A stretch of DNA of 64,000 bases from AC-32 sp963728765 (GTDB taxonomy: Bacteria; Actinomycetota; Thermoleophilia; Gaiellales; Gaiellaceae). How positions within the stretch are numbered: position 1 is the first letter of the stretch; every line of letters begins with the position of its first letter. The position numbers and the translations under genes were made by a program. Below the pieces are notes generated by a model. That model was not told the DNA's origin, did not search any database, and saw only the letters and a list, made by a program, of their open reading frames with translations. The stretch covers positions 62,001-126,000 of the forward strand of contig CAVSKX010000001.1 of assembly GCA_963728765.1 (NCBI GenBank). The letters are read 5' to 3'. Positions 9,589-17,373 of the stretch are shown piece after piece.

Positions 9589-9619
9589 GGGTGAACGGGC
9601 CAAACCGCCCGGTTCATCC
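9589..9619. promoter_or_regulatory. Dyad in the ndh-cyd / aldehyde dehydrogenase intergenic region
   Basis: The arms GGGTGAACGGGC (9589-9600) and GCCCGGTTCATCC (9607-9619) pair over 12 positions with one G-T pair and one bulge, around a six-base loop. It lies in the only regulatory gap for two divergent transcription units, so an operator or a 5'-leader hairpin is likely. The half-site spacing does not fit a Rex site. Confidence 0.4.
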
Positions 9620-9695
9620 GATCCGGGGGATGCCGTGGAGCGCAAATGTGTTCGAAGCTCGCCGCGGATCGATTCGCAACGAGAGGATGGGTGAG

Positions 9696-11108
9696 ATGGC
9701 CAACGAGACGTCCACCGCCGACACGACGATCGCCGCCGATTACGCCGATCTCGTCGCTCGTCAGCGTTCCTACTTCAAAGCCGGGAAGACGCGTCCCGCG
9801 GCGTGGCGCATCGAGCAGCTCGAGGCGATCAAGACGATGATCGACGAGAGCCGCGACGACATGTACGAGGCGCTCTGGCACGACCTGCGCCGCAACAAGA
9901 CCGACGCCGACCTGATGGACGTCGACTACAACCTCCGTGAGGCCGAGTACGCGCTGAAGCACCTGCACGACTGGATGAAGCCGGTCAAGGAGCCCACGCC
10001 GCTGCTGATGGAGCCCGGCCACGTGCGCGTCCGCCGTGACCCGTTCGGCGTGACGTTGATCATCGGGGCCTGGAACGAGCCCTACATGCTCACACTCGCG
10101 CCGCTGGTGGCGGCGATCGCTGCCGGCAACACCGCGGTCATCAAGCCGTCGGAGATCGCGGAGGCGACCGCCGCGCAGCACGCCGAGATGATCCCGAAGT
10201 ACCTCGACCCCGAGGCGGTCGCCGTCGTCGAGGGCGGCATCCCGGAGACGACCGCGCTGCTGGAGCAGAACTGGGACCTGATCTTCTTCACCGGCAGCCC
10301 GCCGGTCGGGAAGATCATCCACCAGGCCGCGGCGAAGAACCTGACGCCGGCGGTGCTCGAGCTCGGCGGCAAGAACCCGACCATCGTCCACTCCTCGGCG
10401 CACGTGAAATCCGCCGCGCGCCGCATCGCGTTCAGCCGCTTCATCAACTCAGGACACATCTGCACGGCGCCGGACCACGTGCTCGTCTGGCCGGAGGTCA
10501 AGGACGAGCTCGTGAACGAGCTGAAGCAGGCGATCACGGACTTCTACGGGGAAGACCCGAAGGCAAGCCCCGACTACGGGCGGGTCGTCAACCGCCGGAA
10601 CTTCGACCGGCTCGAGTCGTTTCTCGACAACGGCACCGTCATTGCGGGCGGGGAGAGCGATCCGGACGAGCTCTACATCGCGCCGACCGTCCTTGTCGAC
10701 GTCCCGGTCGACTCGCCGATCATGCAGGAAGAGGTCTTCGGACCGATCCTGCCGGTCCTCGAGATCGACTCGGTCGAGGCGGTGATCGACTGGGTGAACG
10801 AGCGCCCGAGGCCGCTTGGCCTGTACGTCTTCGCCGAGGAGGACGATGTCGCCGAACGGATCCTGGAGTCGACCAACTCCGGCGACGCATGCGTGAACGA
10901 CTGCTCGATCCACCCGCTGGTTCCCGAGCTTCCGTTCGGCGGCGTCGGCAACTCCGGCATGGGCAAGTACCACGGCCGCTGGGGCTTCGAGGCCTTCACC
11001 AACGCGCGAGGCGTCCTCTATCACAGCGCGCGCATCGACCCGGGCGTCAAGTACCCGCCCTACACGGAGCACGTGCGCGAGCGCAAGATCACCCAGAAAC
11101 TGATGTAG
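9696..11108 (+). CDS. Aldehyde dehydrogenase, class 3 (ALDH3) type
   Basis: A 470-residue NAD(P)-dependent aldehyde dehydrogenase. Catalytic Cys256 lies in NSGHICTAPDHVL and the general base Glu222 in LELGGK, both in the form typical of ALDH3/fatty aldehyde dehydrogenases, as are the short N-terminus and the C-terminal PFGGVGNSGMGKYHG. It oxidises medium to long chain or aromatic aldehydes to acids. ATG 9696 is preferred because GAGAGG is nine bases upstream; ATG 9687 is in frame but directly abuts that site. The gene is divergent from ndh-cydABDC and only four bases before the next gene. Confidence 0.9.
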   Translation: MANETSTADTTIAADYADLVARQRSYFKAGKTRPAAWRIEQLEAIKTMIDESRDDMYEALWHDLRRNKTDADLMDVDYNLREAEYALKHLHDWMKPVKEPTPLLMEPGHVRVRRDPFGVTLIIGAWNEPYMLTLAPLVAAIAAGNTAVIKPSEIAEATAAQHAEMIPKYLDPEAVAVVEGGIPETTALLEQNWDLIFFTGSPPVGKIIHQAAAKNLTPAVLELGGKNPTIVHSSAHVKSAARRIAFSRFINSGHICTAPDHVLVWPEVKDELVNELKQAITDFYGEDPKASPDYGRVVNRRNFDRLESFLDNGTVIAGGESDPDELYIAPTVLVDVPVDSPIMQEEVFGPILPVLEIDSVEAVIDWVNERPRPLGLYVFAEEDDVAERILESTNSGDACVNDCSIHPLVPELPFGGVGNSGMGKYHGRWGFEAFTNARGVLYHSARIDPGVKYPPYTEHVRERKITQKLM

Positions 11109-11112
11109 GCGG

Positions 11113-13248
11113 ATGTCGGCAGGGCCCTTGCCTCGCCGCGGTCGTGCGTCGGCCGCGGCGCTGACGACAGCCGCCGCCGTCGCCACCTGCCTCGCGGCGG
11201 CTGCTGCGCCGGCCGCGGCGGGGGGCGGCGCGTCGCTGCAGGGAACCGTGATCGCGGCCGGGAAGCCGCTGGCCGGCGCGCGGGTGACGCTGTTTGCCGG
11301 CTCGAGGCAGGCGGCGACCTCGGTCAGAGACGTGACGACGGACGCGTCCGGCCGCTTCGCGATCTCGTTCACGCCGCCCGCCGACGGCGTCCTCTACGTC
11401 GACGCGACCTCGCCGGCCGCTCCAAGGCTCAGGCTGCGGGCGGTCGTGGGCTTCGGCGGAGCCGGGGCAGCCCCGACACGCCAGGTCACCGCGGTGACGG
11501 TGAACGAACTGACGACCGTCGCCGCCGCGTATGCGCTCGCACAGTTCAGCGGGCAGGCCAGGGTCGAAGGCCCGAGCCCCGGCCTCGAAAACGCGGCTGC
11601 GACGGCGTTCAACCTCGCCGATCCAGCCGACGGCAAGGCCGGTTCCGTCGTCACCGACTCGAACAACGGCTCGAAGAACGACACGCTCGCAACTCTCGGA
11701 ACGCTTGCCGACCTCGTCTCGCTCTGCGCTCCGGGGAAGCCCGCGAAATGCGCGCTGCTCATGGAGCGCGCGACGCCGTCCGGTGGCGCGAAGCCGACTG
11801 ACACGGTCCAGGCGCTCGTCGACCTCGCCCGAAACCCGACGCTCTCGCCGGTCGCGCTGTTCGCGCTCTCGCGCGCAGCGAGCTTCTACCAGCCGTCGCT
11901 CGACGCGCCGCCTGCCGCCTGGATGCTCGTGCTCCTCTACACCGACAGCGACCTGTACGCCTCAGGACGGATCGCACTCGACGCCGACGGCAACGTCTGG
12001 TCGAGCACCAACTGGCAGCCGGGCACGCAGAACGGGAGCACGTCCATCAGCGTTCTCAACCCTCTCGGCGCCCCGACGTTCGGAAGCCCGATCAGCGGTG
12101 GCGGGATGAAGGGCGGCGCGTGGGGCGCTGCCATCGCGCCCGGCGGCGGCGATGTCTGGATGGGTAGCTTCGGCGGGGCGTCGCTGGTGAAGTACTCGCC
12201 CGCCGGAGCGATCCTGTCGCCCGGCGACGGATACACGAACGGCGGGCTCAACCATCCCCAGGGCCTCGCGGTCGACCAGCAGGGGAACATCTGGATCGCG
12301 AACAACTACGGCCCGGAGAGCGCGCCGGGCCAGGGGAACGTGGTCGTCTACCCGAGAGGCGACCCCTCGAAGGCGCTCACGATCACGGGAGGCGGCCTCA
12401 ACCACCCGTTCGCGGTCCAGATCGACGGCTACGGCCGCGCCTGGGTCACCAACGCCGGTCTCGGGGGGGCAAAGCTCGTCGGCACCCGCCTCGCTCCCCT
12501 GGTCGGGAAGTTCGCCGGCAGCGTCACCGTGATCGGGCCGGACTTCAAGCCGACGTCCTTCTCGCCGATCGAGGACGACTCGTTCAAGTGGCCGCTCGGC
12601 CTCGCTGTCGACTCGAAGAACAACGCGTGGAACGTGAACTACTTCGGTAGCTCGGTCGCCGAGTTGAGCCCGAACGGGACCGTGAGCGGCGTCTTCAAGC
12701 TTCCGAAAGGCACATTGCCGTGGTCGGAGGCGGTCGACGGCTCGGACCGGGTGTGGGTCGCGGGCTTCGGCCGACCTTCCGTCTGGCTGCTTTGCGGCGT
12801 GAAGACCGCAGCCTGTCCGCCCGGCTCCGCCGTGGGCACCATCCTCTCGCCGAAGCGGGGCTTCCGTAGCAAGGCGTTCCAGCACTTCACCTCGATTCAG
12901 TTCGACCAGTCGGGAAACGTCTGGCTGAGCAACAACTGGTCGAACCTCGTCCCCCCGGTCGGCGGCACGGGAATCGCGGAGATCGTCGGCGCGGCGACGC
13001 CCGTCTGCACGCCGCTTCAGGCGCTCCCGGTGAAGCCTTCGACTACGTCTGGGACGGCCTGTTCGCAGCAGACGGCGGCCGCGCTGCCTTCGTCGCTCGC
13101 GGGAGGCTCCGGCGGCGCGTCGACGTGGGTCTGGGTCGCGATCGGGGTCGCGGTCGTCGTGCTCGCGGCTGCGGCGCTGGCGATCTTCGGGCGGCGCAGA
13201 AGGCCGGCCGAGGAGGTCCCCACCGAGACCGGGCCCGAGACGCACTAG
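11113..13248 (+). CDS. Surface-anchored protein with a carboxypeptidase-like domain and NHL/SMP-30 type beta-propeller
   Basis: A 711-residue exported protein. Order: signal peptide (about 1-37, ending AAPAAAG), a small Ig-like carboxypeptidase-regulatory domain (about 42-110, GTVIAAGKPLAGARVTL), a linker of helices, then about 290-640 with repeats of the form GLAVDQQGNIWIANN, GLAVDSKNNAWNVNYFG and IQFDQSGNVWLSNN that mark a beta-propeller. A Gly/Ser stretch leads to one membrane helix (about 674-697) and a basic RRRR stop-transfer tail. It is probably held on the outer face of the membrane. Ligand unknown; such propellers are often annotated as lactonase or virginiamycin-lyase-like without activity data. 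Confidence 0.75.
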   Translation: MSAGPLPRRGRASAAALTTAAAVATCLAAAAAPAAAGGGASLQGTVIAAGKPLAGARVTLFAGSRQAATSVRDVTTDASGRFAISFTPPADGVLYVDATSPAAPRLRLRAVVGFGGAGAAPTRQVTAVTVNELTTVAAAYALAQFSGQARVEGPSPGLENAAATAFNLADPADGKAGSVVTDSNNGSKNDTLATLGTLADLVSLCAPGKPAKCALLMERATPSGGAKPTDTVQALVDLARNPTLSPVALFALSRAASFYQPSLDAPPAAWMLVLLYTDSDLYASGRIALDADGNVWSSTNWQPGTQNGSTSISVLNPLGAPTFGSPISGGGMKGGAWGAAIAPGGGDVWMGSFGGASLVKYSPAGAILSPGDGYTNGGLNHPQGLAVDQQGNIWIANNYGPESAPGQGNVVVYPRGDPSKALTITGGGLNHPFAVQIDGYGRAWVTNAGLGGAKLVGTRLAPLVGKFAGSVTVIGPDFKPTSFSPIEDDSFKWPLGLAVDSKNNAWNVNYFGSSVAELSPNGTVSGVFKLPKGTLPWSEAVDGSDRVWVAGFGRPSVWLLCGVKTAACPPGSAVGTILSPKRGFRSKAFQHFTSIQFDQSGNVWLSNNWSNLVPPVGGTGIAEIVGAATPVCTPLQALPVKPSTTSGTACSQQTAAALPSSLAGGSGGASTWVWVAIGVAVVVLAAAALAIFGRRRRPAEEVPTETGPETH

Positions 13249-13266
13249 CGGGCCGGGTCTTCGACG

Positions 13267-15045
13267 ATGTCGTCGGATCAGATCCTCTTCGGCCTGGGCC
13301 TCGTCCTCGTGCTGGCCGTCAGCTCGCAGCTCGCGGCCCGCGTGTTGCGAGTTCCGGGGCTCGTGATCCTGCTTCCGGCCGGATTCCTCGCCGGGATCGC
13401 GACCGACGACATCCACCCGGACAACCTCCTGGGTGCGCTCTACCAGCCGTTCGTCTCGATCGCCGTCGGGGTGATCCTGTTCGAGGCCGGGCTGCGGCTC
13501 TCGTTCGACGAGGTCACTCCCGGGGTGCGCAAGTCGGTTGTGCGGCTGGTCGTGGGCGGGGCCGCGCTCACGTGGCTCGCGATCACCGCGACTGCCGCGC
13601 TGCTCTACGGCGACATGGACCTCGGTGCGGCGTTCCTCGTCGGCGCGATCCTCGTCGTCTCGGGCCCGACGGTCGTCTTGCCGCTGCTGGCGTTCATTCG
13701 CCCGGCCGGAGCCGTGCGCGCGCTCGTGAAGTGGGAGGGGACGCTCGTCGATCCGATCGGTGCACTGCTCGGCGTGGTCGTCTTCGCGGCCGTCCGCACG
13801 GGGAACGGCTGGCGCCCGGGAGCGTTTCTGATCGACCTCGGCGTTGGCGCGGCGGTGGCCGCGATCGGCGGGCCGGTCCTATGGCTGCTGCTCCGCGAGG
13901 TGCATCGCAGCGCGCCACGGATGGTCGTCCCGGCGACGCTGATGGTCGTCGTCGGAGTCGTCGTCGCAGCCGACCTGATTCGAGACGACGCGGGCCTCGT
14001 GGCGGCCGTGCTCCTCGGGATCCTGGTTGCGAACCAGCGGAGCATCGAGGTCAGCCGCTCGCTCTTCGAGTTCCAGGAGACGCTCGTCCAGCTCCTGATC
14101 GGCGTGCTGTTCGTGCTCGTCTCCGCATCCGTGTCACCCTCGGACGTGCGTTCGGTGATGCCGGAGGCGGTGGCGCTGGTCGCGGTCATGATCCTGGTCA
14201 TCCGCCCGGCGGTCGCCGCGCTGTCGCTGGCGGGCTCGACGTTCTCGCGGCGCGAGCGTGGCTTCGTGGCGTGGGTTGCTCCCCGCGGGATCATCGCGGG
14301 AGCGACGGCGTCCGCGTTCGGACCGGAGCTGGCGCAGAAGGGGGTCGCGGGTGCCGACAAGGTGCTGCCGATCGTGTTCTTCGCGATCTTCGCCACCGTC
14401 GTCGTCTACGGGTTGACGGCGGCACCGGTCGCCCGCGCGCTCGGTGTTGCCGGCCTGGGCTCCAGGCTGGTGCTGCTCGTCGGCGGCCAGGAGTGGTCAC
14501 GCGAGCTGGCGGCGGCCCTCATGCGCTGCGGGATCGCGGTTCGGATGTGGGTGGGGCCGTTCGACCAGCAGGCTGCTGCGCGGGAGGCCGGACTCGACGC
14601 GGACCGCGGCCGGATCATGGTCGATGCGATCAGCAGAGAGGCCGAGCTCGAGGAGGTGACGGACGCCCTGCTGCTGAGCGGAAACGACGACTTCAATACC
14701 CTTGCGGCGGCCGAGCTGCGCGAGGAGCTCGGGCACCGTCACGTCTTCCGGATCGCCCCACATCCCGACAAGCCGGACCTGCTACCGCCGTCGCGAGAGG
14801 CGGGTATCCTCGCAGACCGCTCGCTGACGTTCGAGGAGCTCGACCGTCAGTTCGCGGCCGGCGCGCGGCTGGTCACCGTACCGGCAGACGCCGAGGCTTC
14901 CCGGCCCCGCGATCCGACCGAGGTGTTGCTCTTCGCCATCGGTCCCGATGGCCGATTGAGCATCGCGGCAGACGGTCGGCCGCCTACCGTCGGGGCCGCT
15001 GACACGGTGCTCATCCTTGCGACCGCGCGAGACTCGAAGCGATGA
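13267..15045 (+). CDS. Cation/proton antiporter (CPA1-type) with C-terminal regulatory domain
   Basis: A 592-residue protein: about 12 membrane segments in residues 1-395 and a soluble domain from about 400. The transport core has SGPTVVLPLL and WEGTLVDPIGAL, the acidic motif of Na+(K+)/H+ antiporters. The C-terminal part begins LVLLVGGQEWSREL and reads like a degenerate TrkA-N/RCK nucleotide-binding domain (ALLLSGNDDFNTLAAAELRE), which would regulate transport. It starts 18 bases after the propeller gene and ends three bases before the convergent DUF389 gene. Monovalent cation exchange for pH or salt homeostasis is inferred. Confidence 0.85.
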   Translation: MSSDQILFGLGLVLVLAVSSQLAARVLRVPGLVILLPAGFLAGIATDDIHPDNLLGALYQPFVSIAVGVILFEAGLRLSFDEVTPGVRKSVVRLVVGGAALTWLAITATAALLYGDMDLGAAFLVGAILVVSGPTVVLPLLAFIRPAGAVRALVKWEGTLVDPIGALLGVVVFAAVRTGNGWRPGAFLIDLGVGAAVAAIGGPVLWLLLREVHRSAPRMVVPATLMVVVGVVVAADLIRDDAGLVAAVLLGILVANQRSIEVSRSLFEFQETLVQLLIGVLFVLVSASVSPSDVRSVMPEAVALVAVMILVIRPAVAALSLAGSTFSRRERGFVAWVAPRGIIAGATASAFGPELAQKGVAGADKVLPIVFFAIFATVVVYGLTAAPVARALGVAGLGSRLVLLVGGQEWSRELAAALMRCGIAVRMWVGPFDQQAAAREAGLDADRGRIMVDAISREAELEEVTDALLLSGNDDFNTLAAAELREELGHRHVFRIAPHPDKPDLLPPSREAGILADRSLTFEELDRQFAAGARLVTVPADAEASRPRDPTEVLLFAIGPDGRLSIAADGRPPTVGAADTVLILATARDSKR

Positions 15046-15048
15046 CGG

Positions 15049-15963
15049 TCACACGCCCGAGGGCGCCTCACGCTCTCGCTTGACGGCGGCGCGGCGTGCC
15101 AGCAGCCGCTGCAAGACGAGCGTGCCGGACGCGGCGATCACCAGCATCGCAACGTTCGTGGCGAGGACGGCGAGTGCCCCCAGTGCATCTCCTCGCTCAC
15201 CTAGGCCGAAGGCGACGCCGCAGTAGGCGGCGGCCGGAATGGTCGTCACGGAGACGGCGACGCCGACGCCGGCGCTGGCGCGCGTCTCGAGCGCCAGCAT
15301 TCCTGCTATGCCCGCGGCAAGCGCGACAACGATCGTCTCGTTGCTGACCTTCGTGAGATCACCAAGAAACGTCGAGTCGATGTTGAAGCCGGCCGGGATG
15401 AGGTCGAAGAGGTCTTGCGCGTACGCGGAGATCGCGGCGGCTCCGCCGGCGAAGGCCATGCCGATCCAGAGCGTCGCGAAAGCCCGTCCCGCAAGAAGTG
15501 GCCGGCGGTCGACCAACCCGACTCCGACCGCCGTTATCGGCAGGAGGTCGGGGCTGATCGCCATCGCGCCGACGATGAGGACGACGTTGTACTCGAGCAC
15601 CCCGTAGCTGGCGATCACGCCGGCCACCAGCATGAATGCGAGGTAGCGCGCAATCGGGCGGGAATTGCGCGCCGCCATCCCGACCACGTCCTCCCAGACG
15701 AGCCCGGCCTCGGTCCCTCTCCCGTGCGACCGCCCGAGTACCTCCTCCCGCGTGAGCGTGACATCGTCGTCGGGGACGCCGAGCCCCCGTAGGTCGGCCA
15801 GGAGCTCGTCGACGGCTCTGGGGTGAACCGTCGCGACAACGACCGCATAGCGGGGCCTCGTCGCGGTGGCGCATCGGACCCGGCCGACCTCGTCGTGCCC
15901 GTCGAGCAGCCGCGCGACGGCATCCATCGCGTCAGACTCGCCGAAGACCTCGAGCCTGATCAC
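15049..15963 (-). CDS. DUF389 family membrane protein
   Basis: A 304-residue protein. Residues 1-100 are soluble, with an ACT-like alternation of strands, and the rest forms about six membrane helices with the DUF389 signature NVVLIVGAMAISPDLLPITAVG. Function is not established for the family. GTG 15963 is the start; just upstream lies the ndh-cydA scrap, so its promoter may have been changed by that rearrangement. It is convergent with the antiporter. Confidence 0.8.
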   Translation of the reverse strand: MIRLEVFGESDAMDAVARLLDGHDEVGRVRCATATRPRYAVVVATVHPRAVDELLADLRGLGVPDDDVTLTREEVLGRSHGRGTEAGLVWEDVVGMAARNSRPIARYLAFMLVAGVIASYGVLEYNVVLIVGAMAISPDLLPITAVGVGLVDRRPLLAGRAFATLWIGMAFAGGAAAISAYAQDLFDLIPAGFNIDSTFLGDLTKVSNETIVVALAAGIAGMLALETRASAGVGVAVSVTTIPAAAYCGVAFGLGERGDALGALAVLATNVAMLVIAASGTLVLQRLLARRAAVKREREAPSGV

Positions 15964-15969
15964 CTGCCG

Positions 15970-16090
15970 AACCTGTCGTGAGGACGATCGCGACGTTGAT
16001 CAAGAACAGCGTCCCGAAAAGGCGGGTCAGGCGTAGCCACGTCTCGTCCTGCTACTCGCTCCCTACGGTGAGCCGGCCGGACGGCCGTTC
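15970..16090 (-). pseudogene. Relic of a second ndh-cydA junction
   Basis: Read on the minus strand, 16090-16052 encodes GRLTVGSE and a stop, matching the end of the intact Ndh (GRITVGSE and stop at 8267). From 16045 the sequence reads WLRLTRLFGTLFLIN and continues VAI, matching CydA residues 51-68. In the intact operon about 160 bases separate these points; here seven do, so roughly 153 bases, including the cydA start, are gone. Both pieces keep the original order and strand. It is not expressed as a functional protein. Confidence 0.8.
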
Positions 16091-16091
16091 G

Positions 16092-16466
16092 TCATGAGCC
16101 GGTGAACCGCATCTCGTAGCGGGTGATCATGCCCTCGCGGATCGTCAGCTCGATCCGGCGCTCGCGGGCGTAGGCGAAATCGCCCGTGTCCTTCATCCGG
16201 TAGACCTCCTGAACGTCGGAGACGATCCGGCCGCTGCCGAGATCCGTCAGCTCGGGGTCGCCGAACTCGACCTCGAGCTGCTCGCGCGGCGAGAACCACT
16301 CCATCCGTTCGCGCACCTCGCCGACGCTGCTCAGGGCGAACTGCGGAGTCAGCCATTCGACATCCGGGGCCAGGAGCGGATAGATGGCCTCCGCCTCTCC
16401 CGTCTTCGCGGCGACGGCGAGCGCGCCCAGGAACTCCCTCGCCAGCTCGAGATCACGGTCGCTCAT
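16092..16466 (-). CDS. SnoaL/NTF2-like small protein
   Basis: A 124-residue protein with the cone-shaped alpha+beta pattern of the SnoaL/NTF2 superfamily: an N-terminal helix (LELAREFLGALAVAAKTG), then AIYPLLAPDVEWLTP and a set of C-terminal strands ending MITRYEMRFTGS. Members are dehydratases, isomerases or binding proteins; catalytic residues cannot be assigned. It overlaps the end of the aldose epimerase gene by 14 bases and is the last gene of the zwf operon. Confidence 0.7.
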   Translation of the reverse strand: MSDRDLELAREFLGALAVAAKTGEAEAIYPLLAPDVEWLTPQFALSSVGEVRERMEWFSPREQLEVEFGDPELTDLGSGRIVSDVQEVYRMKDTGDFAYARERRIELTIREGMITRYEMRFTGS

Positions 16467-17373
16467 GCTGGATCCCCCACGAGGCCGCAGCAGACGCGCC
16501 CGGGTCGAGCACCAGCAGGCCCGCTCCGGTGCGGAAGGCGTTCGGCGCGCATGTCATCGGCTCCACGGCGAGGCTGCGGCGGCCCACACTCGGGAGCGGG
16601 TCTCCCGTGAACAGCTGGAGATAGCGGTAGGGCTCGTCGAGCCAGAGCGAGAGCGCAGCGCCGCCGTCGGGGTCCCGCAGCTCGACGTGCGCACGTCCGT
16701 CGTCGCCGCGTTCCAGGTCGGTGAAGGCGTGGTCGAGCTTCGTCGCCCCGATCGCTCTCGGCTGCCGAAAGTCGTGCTCGGTGCCCTCGACCGATACCGC
16801 CTCGGTGGGCAGCCCCCGGTCGTCGGCGTGCAGCACGACCCGCCCCGGCGAACGCAGCAACAACGTGTCCACGCTCTCGGCGCCGAGCGTCACGTAGGGG
16901 TGCTGGCCGCTCCCGTACGGACATGCCCGCTCGCCGATGTTCGTCGCGGTCGACGTCACGCGCAGGCCCTCGTCGGTGAGCGCATACTCGATGCGGAGCG
17001 CGAGCGAGAAGGGGTAGCCCGGCTGGGGATGCAGGGTGTGCTCCAGGACGACGCGATCCGGGTCGCGCTCCGACACCGACCATGCAAGCCAGCGCACGAG
17101 GCCGTGGATCGCGTTTCCCGCCTCGGGCTCACTGAGCGGCAGGTGATGCCGCGTGCCTCCGAACTCGTAGGAGCCGTCCTCGATCCGGTTCGGCCACGGG
17201 ATGAGCACCTGGCCGCGCCCGGCGCTGGCCATCTCGTCGGCGGCGTAGCCGTCGACGAAGTCGCGGCCGCCCATGGTGTAAGAGCGGAGGCCGGCGCCGA
17301 CCTCGACGACCACGGCCTGCTGGTCTCCCGCGGCGATCTCGATCTGCTCACCGGACGGCAGGCCATTCCGCAT
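16453..17373 (-). CDS. galM: Aldose 1-epimerase family protein
   Basis: A 306-residue mutarotase-like enzyme. It has IPWPNRIEDGSYEF, the first catalytic-region histidine in NAIHGLVRW and GSGQHPYVTL, and the late LAVEPMTCAPNAF, all typical of aldose epimerases of this subgroup. It interconverts alpha and beta anomers of a sugar such as glucose. ATG 17373 shares one base with the GMC oxidoreductase stop (TGATG), so the genes are coupled. Its place between a sugar oxidoreductase, GH15 hydrolase and zwf suggests supplying the correct glucose anomer. Confidence 0.85.
   Translation of the reverse strand: MRNGLPSGEQIEIAAGDQQAVVVEVGAGLRSYTMGGRDFVDGYAADEMASAGRGQVLIPWPNRIEDGSYEFGGTRHHLPLSEPEAGNAIHGLVRWLAWSVSERDPDRVVLEHTLHPQPGYPFSLALRIEYALTDEGLRVTSTATNIGERACPYGSGQHPYVTLGAESVDTLLLRSPGRVVLHADDRGLPTEAVSVEGTEHDFRQPRAIGATKLDHAFTDLERGDDGRAHVELRDPDGGAALSLWLDEPYRYLQLFTGDPLPSVGRRSLAVEPMTCAPNAFRTGAGLLVLDPGASAAASWGIQHERP

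Noticed and set aside
9589..9619. Rex binding site
   Set aside because: The arms contain TGAAC/GTTCA but are too far apart for the Rex consensus.
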